DNA of 64,000 bases. Origin: Paenibacillus sp. Soil750 (GTDB lineage: Bacteria; Bacillota; Bacilli; Paenibacillales; NBRC-103111). Below are positions 16,826 to 26,194 of the stretch, piece after piece. The DNA lies in assembly GCF_001428045.1 (NCBI RefSeq), contig NZ_LMSD01000034.1, forward strand, positions 1 through 64,000. Direction: 5' to 3'. The notes under the pieces were generated by a model that did not search any database, was not told the origin of the DNA, and worked only from the letters and a program-made list of their open reading frames with translations. A program made the position numbers and the translations under genes. How positions within the stretch are numbered: the first letter of the stretch is position 1; every line of letters begins with the position of its first letter.

Positions 16826-18256
16826 ATGAAAATACTGTTCGCGGCTTCGGAGGCCGTTCCTTTTATAAAGACAGGCGGTTTAGCGGATGTGATCGGCTCC
16901 TTGCCTAAGGAGCTGACGCGTCAAGGACTTGATGTGCGTGTTATTTTGCCGAAATATGGTGATATCCCGGCTAAGTTTAGAGATCTGATGACACATGTGA
17001 CGTCATTTGATGTACAGTTGGGCTGGCGGAAACAATATATCGGCCTTGATATGTTGGTGCATGAAGGGGTTACCTATTATTTCGTCGATAATGAGTTTTA
17101 TTACAAGCGATCTGGTATATATGGCTTTGGGGATGAGGCGGAGCGATTTGGCTTCTTCTGTCGAGGTGTCATTGAGGCCCTTCCATATCTTGACTTTCAG
17201 CCGGACGTGATTCATTGTCATGATTGGCAAGCAGGTATGATTCCTGTGTTGTTGAAGGCTCATTATCAGCATTTGCCGTTCTTTAGCGAGATCAAGACGA
17301 TGACGACTGTTCATAATTTGAAATATCAAGGCGTATTTGGCCAACAAGTGTTCAAGGATTTGTTCGGTTTGTCAGATGACCACTTCTCAGGAACAGCGCT
17401 AGAGCTTCACGGTGGCGCAAGCTTCCTGAAGGGTGGACTGTTGTATTCGGATCAGATAACAACAGTAAGTCAGACATATGCGGAGGAGATTCAAACACCG
17501 TATTACGGTGAATTCTTGGACAGCCTACTGCGCCACCGCAAGGATCAATTAACAGGCATTGTGAACGGGATTGATTACGATGTGTTCGACCCTATGACGG
17601 ATAAGAATCTGGTTGTGAATTATCGGGATTCGTTACCAAAGAAGACGCAGAATAAGACGGCACTTCAAGAGCGTCTAGGACTTCCTGTGAACGGCGATAT
17701 CCCAATGATTGTACTTGTAACTCGTCTAGTACAACAGAAGGGTCTAGATCTGATTCAGCACGTGCTTCGTGAAATCCTAGCCTTAGACATACAACTTGTT
17801 GTTCTTGGAACTGGTGAGCCTGTCTATGAGCAAATGTTTCGGAACGCTGCAATCACACATCCGACTAAGGTGTCGGCGCACATTTATTTTGATGAAGCGT
17901 TAGCACACCAGTTCTACGCTGCATCAGATCTCTTCTTAATGCCATCACAGTTCGAGCCGTGTGGCATTGGACAGTTGATTGCGCTGCGCTATCGTTCTGT
18001 GCCGATCGTTCGTGAAACAGGCGGTCTGAAGGATACAGTGCAGCCGTATAATGAGTTTACAGGAGAGGGCACAGGTTTCTCCTTCACGCATTATAACGCT
18101 CACGATATGCTTCACATCATCAGGCGCGCGGTTTTCTTTTATAAGAATGATCGTGACAGTTGGATGAAGATTCAGAACAATATGAAAAAAGGTGACTTTA
18201 GCTGGCGCAAATCTGCTCAGCAATATATCACGCTTTACACGGAAATGACTTCTTAA
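16826..18256 (+). CDS. glgA: glycogen synthase
   Basis: A 476-aa GT5 enzyme with GT-B fold that transfers glucose from ADP-glucose to the non-reducing end of glycogen. The N-terminal KTGGLADV motif binds ADP-glucose. The second half has LVTRLVQQKGLDL, the FEPCGIGQL nucleotide-binding/acidic motif and RETGGLKDTV. A full ribosome site GGAGGAG precedes the ATG. It is the last gene of the glycogen operon and is followed directly by a strong intrinsic terminator. Confidence 0.97.
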   Translation: MKILFAASEAVPFIKTGGLADVIGSLPKELTRQGLDVRVILPKYGDIPAKFRDLMTHVTSFDVQLGWRKQYIGLDMLVHEGVTYYFVDNEFYYKRSGIYGFGDEAERFGFFCRGVIEALPYLDFQPDVIHCHDWQAGMIPVLLKAHYQHLPFFSEIKTMTTVHNLKYQGVFGQQVFKDLFGLSDDHFSGTALELHGGASFLKGGLLYSDQITTVSQTYAEEIQTPYYGEFLDSLLRHRKDQLTGIVNGIDYDVFDPMTDKNLVVNYRDSLPKKTQNKTALQERLGLPVNGDIPMIVLVTRLVQQKGLDLIQHVLREILALDIQLVVLGTGEPVYEQMFRNAAITHPTKVSAHIYFDEALAHQFYAASDLFLMPSQFEPCGIGQLIALRYRSVPIVRETGGLKDTVQPYNEFTGEGTGFSFTHYNAHDMLHIIRRAVFFYKNDRDSWMKIQNNMKKGDFSWRKSAQQYITLYTEMTS

Positions 18257-18268
18257 TTGACTGGAAGT

Positions 18269-18306
18269 AAGCCTCTTAATTCGAAAGAATTCAGAGGCTT
18301 TTTTCG
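18269..18306 (+). terminator. glg operon terminator
   Basis: AAGCCTCTTAATTC pairs with GAATTCAGAGGCTT around GAAA, with T-run TTTTTT. It lies 12 bp after the glgA stop. Strong rho-independent form. Confidence 0.92.
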
Positions 18307-18324
18307 TTATTTAGAAAATTCAGG

Positions 18325-18330
18325 TATAAT
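18325..18330 (+). promoter_or_regulatory. -10 box for cls
   Basis: A consensus TATAAT lies 35 bp upstream of the cls ATG, between the glg terminator and the gene. No good -35 is visible at 16-18 bp spacing. Confidence 0.45.
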
Positions 18331-18365
18331 AGATACAGATAAGTAAAGAGGGTTGGAGTGGTACA

Positions 18366-19826
18366 ATGGGCATGGATTGGATTTCTCATATGTTGACCGT
18401 GTTGTTCGTCGTTAATATTTTATTGGCACTCACGGTGGTATTCTTAGAAAGGCGCAATGTGGCAGCTACATGGTCTTGGTTAATGGTGCTGCTATTCATT
18501 CCTATTCTAGGCTTTCTATTATACGTGATGCTAGGTCAAAATTTGAGCCGCCGAAAGCTGTATAAATGGAATAAGCGCATGCAGGAACGGATGCAGACTG
18601 TGATTAGTGAGCAGCGGCAGCAGCTCATGGAAGGGACTTTTCCCTATATCGATCCAATGGTTATGGAGTATCGTTATTTAATTTATTTGAATGTTGCAAC
18701 GAATGATTCATTTTTGTCGCAGGATAACGATGTACATATTTTCACAGATGGGGTCGAGAAGTTTAATGATTTGATTAGCCGAATTGAGGCAGCGGAGCAC
18801 CATATCCACATGCAATATTATATTGTGAAAAATGATACCTTGGGTCAGCGGATCCTGGAAGTGCTCACACGCAAAGCGAAGCAAGGGGTGACTGTTCGTT
18901 TTTTATATGATGATATCGGCTCACGTACGTTGAAAGATTCGTTTTTCAAGGATTTTCTACTGGCAGGTGGACACAAAGCGGCATTCTTTCCGTCAAGTAT
19001 TCCTTTTCTTAATTATCGTGTTAACTATCGGAATCATCGCAAGCTCGTCATCATTGACGGGCAGATCGGCTACATTGGCGGATTTAATATTGGGAATGAG
19101 TACCTGGGCCTGAATCCGAAATTTGGTTACTGGCGGGATACACATCTTCGATTGTCGGGCAGTGTCGTGCGAGCGTTGCAATCACGTTTTATCCTGGATT
19201 GGAACCTTGCATCGGCAGAAACATTGGAAGTAGATATGACATATTTCCCAGCGGTTTTGGAGAATGCCAAACAAGGTCAGGTTCCCATGCAAATTGTCGC
19301 AAGTGGTCCGAATGAAACTTGGCCGCATTTTGTGTATACATTTCTTAAGCTGATTCATTTGGCCAAAAGCCGAATTTTGCTGCAAACACCTTATTTTATT
19401 CCCGAAGAAAGCATGTTGAATGCGTTGCGAATTGCGGCGCTCTCGGGGATTGATGTAAGGATTATGATACCTGAGAAAGCTGATCATTTATTCGTTCATT
19501 GGGCTTCGTTGTACTATGTGGGGGAACTGCTGCGTGCAGGTGTGAAATGCTATCTGTATGATTATGGCTTTCTGCATGCCAAAACCATTATCGTAGACGG
19601 TAAAGTGGCCTCAGTTGGTACTGCAAATTTCGATATTCGCAGCTTACGGCTTAATTTTGAGACGAATGCACTGATGTTTCATGAAGAGACAGCAACGAAG
19701 CTGGAAAACACCTTCTGGAAGGATATGGAGGGGTGTATGGAGCTGACGCTGGAGGAATATGAGAAGCGGTCGCTTCGCATCCGTTTCCTGGAGTCGATTT
19801 CGAAGTTGATATCACCCATCCTATAG
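18366..19826 (+). CDS. cls: cardiolipin synthase
   Basis: A 486-aa membrane phospholipase-D-superfamily enzyme that condenses two phosphatidylglycerols into cardiolipin. Two N-terminal transmembrane helices (about 7-28 and 38-58) are followed by two HKD motifs: HRKLVIIDGQIGYIGGFN and HAKTIIVDGKVASVGTANFD. The length matches Bacillus ClsA. The ribosome site GGTTGGAG precedes the ATG. It is monocistronic between its own -10 and a shared terminator. Confidence 0.95.
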   Translation: MGMDWISHMLTVLFVVNILLALTVVFLERRNVAATWSWLMVLLFIPILGFLLYVMLGQNLSRRKLYKWNKRMQERMQTVISEQRQQLMEGTFPYIDPMVMEYRYLIYLNVATNDSFLSQDNDVHIFTDGVEKFNDLISRIEAAEHHIHMQYYIVKNDTLGQRILEVLTRKAKQGVTVRFLYDDIGSRTLKDSFFKDFLLAGGHKAAFFPSSIPFLNYRVNYRNHRKLVIIDGQIGYIGGFNIGNEYLGLNPKFGYWRDTHLRLSGSVVRALQSRFILDWNLASAETLEVDMTYFPAVLENAKQGQVPMQIVASGPNETWPHFVYTFLKLIHLAKSRILLQTPYFIPEESMLNALRIAALSGIDVRIMIPEKADHLFVHWASLYYVGELLRAGVKCYLYDYGFLHAKTIIVDGKVASVGTANFDIRSLRLNFETNALMFHEETATKLENTFWKDMEGCMELTLEEYEKRSLRIRFLESISKLISPIL

Positions 19827-19833
19827 TGCAAAT

Positions 19834-19886
19834 AAAAAGGATTCCGTAAACTCACTTGAAGGAAGTGAGCGATGGAATCCTTTTTC
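19834..19886. terminator. bidirectional terminator between cls and VOC gene
   Basis: AAAAAGGATTCC and CTCACTT pair with AAGTGAG and GGAATCCTTTTT. The A-run on one side and T-run on the other serve both convergent transcripts. Confidence 0.88.
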
Positions 19887-19910
19887 TATAGAGAAAGCTA
19901 AGTGTAATTT

Positions 19911-20336
19911 CTAGAAACTTTCACCACTGTCAAGATTGAACTGCCATAGAATGCCGAACTTGTCCTCAACTTGGCCGTACAATTTGCTCCAGTCAGTTGC
20001 TTGAAGTTCCATGCCAATTTTCCCGCCTTCTTTGAGCTTATGGAAAGCGTTTTGGATTTCATCGGCGTTTGCGCTAACGTAGGAAAGACTGATATTGTTT
20101 CCTACAACGTAGGGCATACCTGGGAACACATCGGAGAACATAAGCGGGCTTCCGTTAATATCTAAACGAGTGTGCATAACGCCATTTTTGGCTTCTTCAG
20201 GAAGTGGATAGTCGGGGTGAGCTGGCATATCACCAAATGTAATGATTTTTGGAGTGGGCAGATTAAATACTTCTGCATAGAAAGTCACAACTTCGCGAGT
20301 GTTTCCTTGGAAATTTAAATAAGCATTAATTGACAT
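19911..20336 (-). CDS. VOC-superfamily (PhnB/glyoxalase-like) protein
   Basis: A 141-aa protein of the PhnB-like branch of the vicinal oxygen chelate superfamily. Features: INAYLNFQGNTREVVTFYAEVF at the N-terminus, a central MHTRLDINGSPLMFSD strand, and DKFGILWQFNLD at the C-terminus. Members lack a uniform activity and several resemble 3-demethylubiquinone methyltransferase-like or resistance proteins, so the function is open. The second ATG (20336) is chosen because AGAGGAGA abuts the first one. It is convergent with cls through a shared terminator. Confidence 0.85.
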   Translation of the reverse strand: MSINAYLNFQGNTREVVTFYAEVFNLPTPKIITFGDMPAHPDYPLPEEAKNGVMHTRLDINGSPLMFSDVFPGMPYVVGNNISLSYVSANADEIQNAFHKLKEGGKIGMELQATDWSKLYGQVEDKFGILWQFNLDSGESF

Positions 20337-20412
20337 GACCATTCTCCTCTAATTGTGAAATTGGGACAACCTCCTATATTCTACCACTGGTTACATAGAA
20401 AATCCACCAGAC

Positions 20413-20898
20413 CTATAAGCTGAATAACAAGGACTGGAGTTGACTTCTCCCTTCGGCGGATAAGGATTGGAGTACCTGATCAGAGGCTTGGCTCATCGCG
20501 GCTCGAGCATTCGCAATCAAGGGAGGTGCTTCATCCGTCAACTGGAGAAAAGTTGCTCGACGATCATCAGGATCCGTCGTACGATGGATGAGCGCCTCCT
20601 GTTCCAGTGCGTCAACGAATTGTGTGACAGTGCGCGCTTTGATGCCTAATTTGGTCGCGAGATCTGACATTCGAATACGCCCTTCTTCTTCAATCGCAAT
20701 GAGGACACGTACACGCGGCCCCGTCAAATAAGCAGGGATTCCTAACATCGCTAAGTGCTCCTCAAATTGCGTATGCAATCGATGAGTCGTACGTATCAAT
20801 AGTTGTAAAATATCTCCCGCCGTAGGTGTAGATGGAGAAAGGCTGGAATCCATGGAAGTAGGTAGTGGATCAGGTGTGTTGGTTTGAGTTGGCTTCAT
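20413..20898 (-). CDS. MarR-family transcriptional regulator
   Basis: About 161 aa. A Ser/Thr/Pro-rich N-terminal tail of ~25 residues precedes a MarR winged helix with the IKARTVTQFVDALEQEALI recognition region and the wing DPDDRRATFLQLTD. It is divergently transcribed from an oxidoreductase across a 108-bp region containing two palindromic sites, so it likely represses itself and that gene. AAGGAGG lies only 3 nt from ATG 20898; ATG 20913 has no ribosome site, so the exact start is uncertain. Confidence 0.85.
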   Translation of the reverse strand: MKPTQTNTPDPLPTSMDSSLSPSTPTAGDILQLLIRTTHRLHTQFEEHLAMLGIPAYLTGPRVRVLIAIEEEGRIRMSDLATKLGIKARTVTQFVDALEQEALIHRTTDPDDRRATFLQLTDEAPPLIANARAAMSQASDQVLQSLSAEGRSQLQSLLFSL

Positions 20899-20924
20899 AG
20901 TCCTCCTTGACATCGCGGAAAGTA

Positions 20925-20966
20925 CTGAGTATACTCAGCTTAAAACCAATTACTGAGTATACACAT
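20925..20966. promoter_or_regulatory. paired palindromic operators in MarR/oxidoreductase gap
   Basis: CTGAGTATACTCAG (20925-20938) is a perfect 14-bp palindrome. A second copy, CTGAGTATACACAT (20953-20966), matches it at 11 of 14 positions with a 28-bp centre-to-centre distance. This is typical of MarR dimer operators controlling a divergent pair. Confidence 0.65.
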
Positions 20967-21006
20967 TAATATACCATACATGAGAAGAAAAGAGGAGAGA
21001 TCCAAG

Positions 21007-21957
21007 ATGAGTGATCACATGGATAAGAGAGACGCTGATCTGATGCGTGCTGTGCGTTACCATGCTTTTGGTGAGGCCGAAGTCCTGCAAGTAGAAACAA
21101 TCCCTATTCCACAGCCACAAGAAGGCGAAGTGCTTGTTCGCATACATGCTGCTGGTGTTCTGCCTGTGGATTGGAAAATACGCCGTGGTTTGTTCCCGAT
21201 GCCGATTCAATTCCCACATATTCCGGGAACAGCTTTCGCTGGTGTCGTTGAGGCAGTTGGAGCAGGGGTGTCTATCTGGAAACTTGGAGATCCTGTATTC
21301 GGCCGAAGTACGAAAGGCACTTATGCAGAGTACACGACTGCACCTGAGGATGCGATTGCATATAAGCCCGCTTCCCTATCTTACGAAGAGGCTGCAACCT
21401 TGTCAGGAGGAGCCACAACTGCGTGGCGTGCCCTTGTTTCGGAAGGCCAAGTGAAGCCGAATGAGCGTGTTTTGATTCATGGCGCCGCGGGAGGTGTTGG
21501 CATGTTTGCGGTACAGTTCGCGAAATGGATCGGTGCAGAAGTGATAGGTACGGCAGGGCCGAAGAATGTGTCTTATGTGGCATCATTAGGCGCTGACAAG
21601 GTGATTGACTACTCGTCTGAACGATTCGAAGAGATCGTACAGGATGTCGATTTCGTACTAGATACGGTGAGTGGTGACACCCTCGCACGTACATGGTCTG
21701 TTCTGAAGCAAGGAGGCAGATTGGCTTCGATCGCGGGCCAGCCGCCGCTGGAGAAAGCCAAGCAGCACGGCATCGCGTTGATTCGTCCGGGCATCGCCAC
21801 GAAGGAAGATTTGAAAGCCATAGCGGAGCTAATTGAAGAGGGAAAGCTAACGATTCACATTGATCAATGTTTTGCAATGGCAGATGTGCGCCAAGCACAT
21901 GAGAAGAGCCAGACAGGGCACGGTCGAGGTCGGATTGTGCTGAGGATGACCAATTAA
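21007..21957 (+). CDS. NADP-dependent quinone-oxidoreductase-like MDR protein
   Basis: A 316-aa medium-chain dehydrogenase/reductase of the quinone oxidoreductase type, lacking the catalytic and structural zinc ligands. The GroES-like N-domain (VLVRIHAAGVLPVDWKIRRG, GTAFAGVVEAVG) is followed by the Rossmann cofactor site VLIHGAAGGVGMFAVQFAKW. It likely reduces quinones or activated enones, often in electrophile detoxification. The start ATG 21007 uses AGAGGAGAG 7 nt upstream; the ATG at 20980 precedes that site. It is probably controlled by the divergent MarR protein. A terminator follows. Confidence 0.88.
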   Translation: MSDHMDKRDADLMRAVRYHAFGEAEVLQVETIPIPQPQEGEVLVRIHAAGVLPVDWKIRRGLFPMPIQFPHIPGTAFAGVVEAVGAGVSIWKLGDPVFGRSTKGTYAEYTTAPEDAIAYKPASLSYEEAATLSGGATTAWRALVSEGQVKPNERVLIHGAAGGVGMFAVQFAKWIGAEVIGTAGPKNVSYVASLGADKVIDYSSERFEEIVQDVDFVLDTVSGDTLARTWSVLKQGGRLASIAGQPPLEKAKQHGIALIRPGIATKEDLKAIAELIEEGKLTIHIDQCFAMADVRQAHEKSQTGHGRGRIVLRMTN

Positions 21958-22024
21958 GCAGCTGTTTATGTAAGGCGCCTTCAATCATGAATGTGTTTTA
22001 CAGCAGATTGCACAAAACCTACTT

Positions 22025-22056
22025 CCAGCAACGTAATTGTTGCTGGATTTTATTTT
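22025..22056 (+). terminator. terminator after oxidoreductase
   Basis: CCAGCAAC pairs with GTTGCTGG around GTAATT, then ATTTTATTTT. Confidence 0.8.
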
Positions 22057-22123
22057 GATTCTATTCGAATCCCCGAAATCATGATAGAATTACTGGAAAT
22101 TGGAAGAGTCTGTGGGTGAAAGT

Positions 22124-23107
22124 ATGAAAAAATTGATTTTGATTGCGATCATAGCCAGTAGTTTTGTTACGCTGTCATTTTCTTTCTACTATATGCTCAA
22201 GATTTATCAAAGCGATTTGAGTATGTCTACGGCAGGAGAGCCTATGGTGAGTGAACATGCTGAGCGCATCGTGATCATCTCACAGGAACAAGGCAGCTTT
22301 ATGATGAATGCCATTCAAAAAGGGGCCCGTGAGGCCGCAGAAGAACATCATATTCAAATTGATTTCTGGGGTGTATACCGTTCGAACTTGGAAGGGTTAA
22401 TTAAGCAGATCGATATTGCAATCGCTTCCAAAGCGAGCGGGATTGTTGTAGAAGGAGTGGATCATCCAGATTTTAATCTTATGGTGAAGAAGGCGACAGA
22501 GAAAGGGATACCGATCATTACGATTAATTCCGATGCTCCGAGCAGCTTACGTAAGTCATATATCGGTTCCGATCATTATCGAGAAGGGATTATTATGGGG
22601 GAGTACATTGCGACCCAGTTGAATGGGAAAGGCGTAGTTGGTGTCATTAAGAGCATATCCTCACCATCAACGGATGATCTGCGATTGAAAGGTCTGACCG
22701 AAGTTTTTAAGAAATACGAAGGACTAAGGGTCGTAATTGCAGCTAATGATCCTGAGATGACACAACCGAAGATGCAAACGAATGATATTTTGAATCACTA
22801 TCCGGATGTGACGGCCTTTATCGGACTGTCGTCCGAATCTGGAGAAAGTATCGTTCAAGCGGCGCATTCGCGCTCGCGGACCAAAGAATATCCGATTTTC
22901 CAATTCGATGATTCCCCCCAAACCATGATGCTTATTAAAAATGGGCAGGTGAAAGCTGGGCTCTCGCAGCATTATGAAGATATGGGTATTCTCAGTGTTA
23001 ATTTAATGAAACGTTGGTTAGATGCTGCGCAGCTGCCGCTTGAGAACAGCTACTTCACACCAATTAGCGTGGTGACTTCATCTGGAGAAGAGGAGAGAGC
23101 GCCCTGA
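22124..23107 (+). CDS. membrane-anchored sugar-binding sensor protein (XylFII-like)
   Basis: A 327-aa protein with an N-terminal membrane anchor (about 3-25) and an extracellular periplasmic-binding-protein type I domain (Peripla_BP_4). Motifs: GSFMMNAIQKGAREAAEEH, SGIVVEGVDHPDF, GIPIITINSDAP, and a QFDDSPQTM near the end. It has no lipobox. It is followed at once by a LytS-like kinase and a YesN-type regulator, the arrangement of clostridial XylFII-LytS-YesN, where this protein presents sugar to the kinase ectodomain. ATG 22124 has GGGTGA nearby; TTG 22100 is an alternative. The sugar itself is inferred from the downstream transporter. Confidence 0.82.
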   Translation: MKKLILIAIIASSFVTLSFSFYYMLKIYQSDLSMSTAGEPMVSEHAERIVIISQEQGSFMMNAIQKGAREAAEEHHIQIDFWGVYRSNLEGLIKQIDIAIASKASGIVVEGVDHPDFNLMVKKATEKGIPIITINSDAPSSLRKSYIGSDHYREGIIMGEYIATQLNGKGVVGVIKSISSPSTDDLRLKGLTEVFKKYEGLRVVIAANDPEMTQPKMQTNDILNHYPDVTAFIGLSSESGESIVQAAHSRSRTKEYPIFQFDDSPQTMMLIKNGQVKAGLSQHYEDMGILSVNLMKRWLDAAQLPLENSYFTPISVVTSSGEEERAP

Positions 23108-23124
23108 AAACCATTCGAAGTAAA

Positions 23125-24543
23125 ATGATGATGCTGTCGATCTTGATCTGGGTAATTATGGCGATTATTTGGCTTTCCATGAGTATTTATAATCAGCGTA
23201 CCGTCGAAAAGTATAATGAAATTCTTCAGCGCTATATGCAAATGAATCAAGCCTCGCAATTAAGTCAACAATCTTTAACCACTCTGAATAAATATCGAAT
23301 GTCACCTACGTTAGAAAGCTTGAATCAATATGCCTCGGATAACAATAGTCTACTTCGAACCAAGACAGAGATGAGCTGGTTGCGAAATGCAAGCAACATG
23401 ATGCTGCTCGATAATTTGCAGAATATGCTGGAAAGTCAGGCAGAGGCGATGGATTTGGCCGTTCGCTTCCAAAAAGATAATGATGAAGAAAACGCAGCGA
23501 AACAATTTGATGAAGCCTCCAATATTTCCAAATATATTTCAGAAGCGACACTCACTTTAATTAGTGGTGAACAGAACACCTATGATGCCTTCTATAGAAA
23601 AATTATTAAGCGAAGTGAAAATATAAAGAAGATGGGACTCTGGACGTTAGCGCTGGTTTCTTTGCTGCTTTTGCTGTTTTCCTATCGATTTGTTGATAGT
23701 GTGACACAGCCATTGCTGAAATTAACGCTGTCTGCACGAGAATTATCACGGGGGAATTTCAAAAATCCCATTGATTTGGGCAATAACGATGAAATATCCT
23801 TTTTGGCTAAAACGCTGGACAGTATGCGACTTAAGATTGGTCATTTTATCGATGATATTCAAAGTAAAGCGCAATTGGAATATGATCTGCATCGACATAA
23901 GCTCATGCTGAAGGAAAGCGAGTTGAAGAGCTTACAAAGTCAGATTAATCCCCATTTTCTTTTCAATACGTTAAATATGTTGTCGAAGGAAGCATATTTG
24001 GCTGGCGCGGGAAAAACAAGCGAATTAATTAGCTCTGTTGCCGGTATGCTTAGATATAATCTCCGTAAGCTGGATAGCCGAGTGTCCTTAAAGGATGAGC
24101 TCGAGGTACTTGAGGAGTATTTAACGATTCAGAAGGCTCGCTTTGGTGATCGTTTGCAAGTCGTTCGTGAAATTGATGAGGATGCATTGGGAATTGAGCT
24201 TCCTATTCTTATTTTGCAACCGCTTGCAGAGAACGCGTTTATTTATGCGATTGAACCTGCCGAAGAAGGTGGCACGCTTACGATTCGAGTCAAGCAGGCA
24301 GAGAAACACATCCTTGTTCAGGTACAAGATACAGGTCAGGGCATGGATGAAGAGCAGTTAAATCGATTATTATCACAGACGGAAAATTCCATATATAAAG
24401 GCCATTCTACGGGGATAGGCATATGGAATGTGATTCATCGCTTACAGCTATTCTATGGGGTTGAAGAGATCATAGAGATTGAATCCCATCTAGGAGCTGG
24501 CACTTGTATTACATTGAAGCTGCCGAGGGGGCATGTCGTATGA
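23125..24543 (+). CDS. sensor histidine kinase, LytS/YesM-type
   Basis: A 472-aa kinase from ATG 23125. TM1 spans about residues 4-20 and TM2 about 172-192, flanking an extracellular helical domain. A HAMP segment (SVTQPLLKLTLSARELSRGNF) follows. The His_kinase motif is LQSQINPHFLFNTLN and the ATPase boxes are ENAFIYAIEP, DTGQGMDE and GIGIWNV. A CTG at 23104, 6 nt after GGAGAG and overlapping the previous stop as CTGA, would add the basic leader LKTIRSK before TM1 and is the better biological start. It should phosphorylate the response regulator that begins in an ATGA overlap. Confidence 0.92.
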   Translation: MMMLSILIWVIMAIIWLSMSIYNQRTVEKYNEILQRYMQMNQASQLSQQSLTTLNKYRMSPTLESLNQYASDNNSLLRTKTEMSWLRNASNMMLLDNLQNMLESQAEAMDLAVRFQKDNDEENAAKQFDEASNISKYISEATLTLISGEQNTYDAFYRKIIKRSENIKKMGLWTLALVSLLLLLFSYRFVDSVTQPLLKLTLSARELSRGNFKNPIDLGNNDEISFLAKTLDSMRLKIGHFIDDIQSKAQLEYDLHRHKLMLKESELKSLQSQINPHFLFNTLNMLSKEAYLAGAGKTSELISSVAGMLRYNLRKLDSRVSLKDELEVLEEYLTIQKARFGDRLQVVREIDEDALGIELPILILQPLAENAFIYAIEPAEEGGTLTIRVKQAEKHILVQVQDTGQGMDEEQLNRLLSQTENSIYKGHSTGIGIWNVIHRLQLFYGVEEIIEIESHLGAGTCITLKLPRGHVV

Positions 24544-26114
24544 TTCGTATGTTAATTGTGGATGATGAACCAATTGAGCGGATTGCGTTGCAACGAATAA
24601 TTGAAGAAGGTTCTCCAGATATAGAGGTCGTAGGCCAAGCCTCGAATGGCAGAGAAGCCATTGAAGCTGCAGAGCGGTTACAACCAGACCTGATCACGAT
24701 GGATATTAAGATGCCTGGCATCAATGGACTTCAAGCGATAGAGAAGATTAGGGAGACTAATAAAGCAGTTAAGTTTATTGTGGTTACTGCATTTGACACG
24801 TTTGAATTTGCTCAACAAGCCATTAAGTTAGGCGTCTATGACTATATGCTGAAACCAAGCCGAATTTCTGTTGTTCTGGAGACGATTGGACGGGTGGCTA
24901 ATGAGATTACAATGATTCAACAGGAGTTGGCGAATAGAAGCTTAGAGCAAGCACGGCTGCAGAAGATGACGCCTCTTGTGGAGGCTGATATTGTGGAGCA
25001 GCTGCTATTTGATTATGTGCAATCGGCTTCACTTGCTGAAATGATTGACTTAATTGGGTTTCCGTCTGGTCGAGAGGGTTTTGTAATGACCTTGCAATTC
25101 TCGCATGATATGGCTGAACCTTCACATCTACGGGATTACGATGATGTGTATCTGCAATTAAGCGAGTTGCTTCTGGATGTTACCAATCCGATCTGGCTAG
25201 GGAAAATGTCAGGCAATCAAGTACCAGCAATTGTATTCATGGATGGTGAGTTCTCCTATCGCGCACAGGCTATAAGTGTAGCGAAGAAATGGATCCAAGC
25301 TTTGGATATGAAGTGTGGATTTCATCTTTTTATTGGCATAGGCGGATTATGTAAAGATGTACGGGACATGCGCAAATCCTATCATGAAGCTTTGTTGGCG
25401 TCGATGGATAACACGCTGCCTGCTCGTTATTGTTTGTATGAGAATCTGTCTAGGGATGATATTCAAGCGATTGGCGGTCGGACCGTTGAGATGGAGAAGA
25501 GTGTGCTCGAAGAGATTAGACGCGGAAATCTAGAAGAAGCTGGAGATCAGATTGCCAAAATGATTGATGTCTTCGAAGGCGCCCAGCAAGGCGTTGTGAT
25601 GTCGCAGCAACGAATTTTTGAAGTGTTAATCGTTGTAACCCGCATGTTGCAGGAAATGGGGATGGATGTCCACACACCTTATTTTCCCTATACAACGACA
25701 AGCTATATGCAATTGAAAGCAGAATCACGCCTATTAATTCAAAACTTAGTTCAGGTTGGAGAAATCGTAGAGACAGATTTACTCCAAACGATGAAGTTAT
25801 ATATCCAGAAACATGCTCATGAGGAATTGTCCCTGGAGCGGATTGCAGCTACAGTTGATCGGAATCCTTTCTATGTCAGTAAGCTGTTTAAAGAGCATTT
25901 CGGAATGAATTATATTGACTTTCTTACGGAATATCGGATCGAAACGGCCAAACAATTGATGCAGGAAACGGATAAAAGTCTCAAAGAGATTACATTTGAA
26001 GTGGGATATAACGATCCGAATTATTTCAGTCGCGTATTTAAAAAGTTAGTAGGACATTCACCGACGGATTATCGGAAGATGTTGATTCGGCCAACCAACA
26101 AAAAGCACATGTGA
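24540..26114 (+). CDS. response regulator with AraC-type DNA-binding domain (YesN-like)
   Basis: A 524-aa regulator. The receiver is at residues 1-120 with the VDDEP acidic pair, phospho-acceptor in DLITMDIKMPG and Lys in YMLKPSR. A long middle region of unknown function follows. Two C-terminal AraC helix-turn-helix units (ERIAATVDRNPFYVSKLFKEHFG and KEITFEVGYNDPNYFSRVFKK) complete it. The ATG at 24540 overlaps the kinase stop as ATGA and is preceded by GAGGGGG. It likely activates the sugar transporter genes immediately downstream. Confidence 0.94.
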   Translation: MIRMLIVDDEPIERIALQRIIEEGSPDIEVVGQASNGREAIEAAERLQPDLITMDIKMPGINGLQAIEKIRETNKAVKFIVVTAFDTFEFAQQAIKLGVYDYMLKPSRISVVLETIGRVANEITMIQQELANRSLEQARLQKMTPLVEADIVEQLLFDYVQSASLAEMIDLIGFPSGREGFVMTLQFSHDMAEPSHLRDYDDVYLQLSELLLDVTNPIWLGKMSGNQVPAIVFMDGEFSYRAQAISVAKKWIQALDMKCGFHLFIGIGGLCKDVRDMRKSYHEALLASMDNTLPARYCLYENLSRDDIQAIGGRTVEMEKSVLEEIRRGNLEEAGDQIAKMIDVFEGAQQGVVMSQQRIFEVLIVVTRMLQEMGMDVHTPYFPYTTTSYMQLKAESRLLIQNLVQVGEIVETDLLQTMKLYIQKHAHEELSLERIAATVDRNPFYVSKLFKEHFGMNYIDFLTEYRIETAKQLMQETDKSLKEITFEVGYNDPNYFSRVFKKLVGHSPTDYRKMLIRPTNKKHM

Positions 26115-26130
26115 ATAAATGCTTACAAAG

Positions 26131-26154
26131 TTAGTTTTCTAAAGAAAACTCTAA
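26131..26154 (+). other. stem-loop in front of xylF-like gene
   Basis: TTAGTTTTCT pairs with AGAAAACT plus TAA across a 2-nt loop and one bulge. It ends at the ribosome site AAGGAGGG (26153-26160), so it could modulate translation initiation or attenuate readthrough from the regulator gene. Confidence 0.45.
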
Positions 26155-26194
26155 GGAGGGGCTTGCGCTGATACATGTCAGAAAGAGTAGTGAA

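Noticed and set aside
21272..21988. 238-codon minus-strand frame
   Set aside because: It lies fully under the oxidoreductase gene, with odd composition rich in Ser, His and Arg and no domain. A shadow frame.
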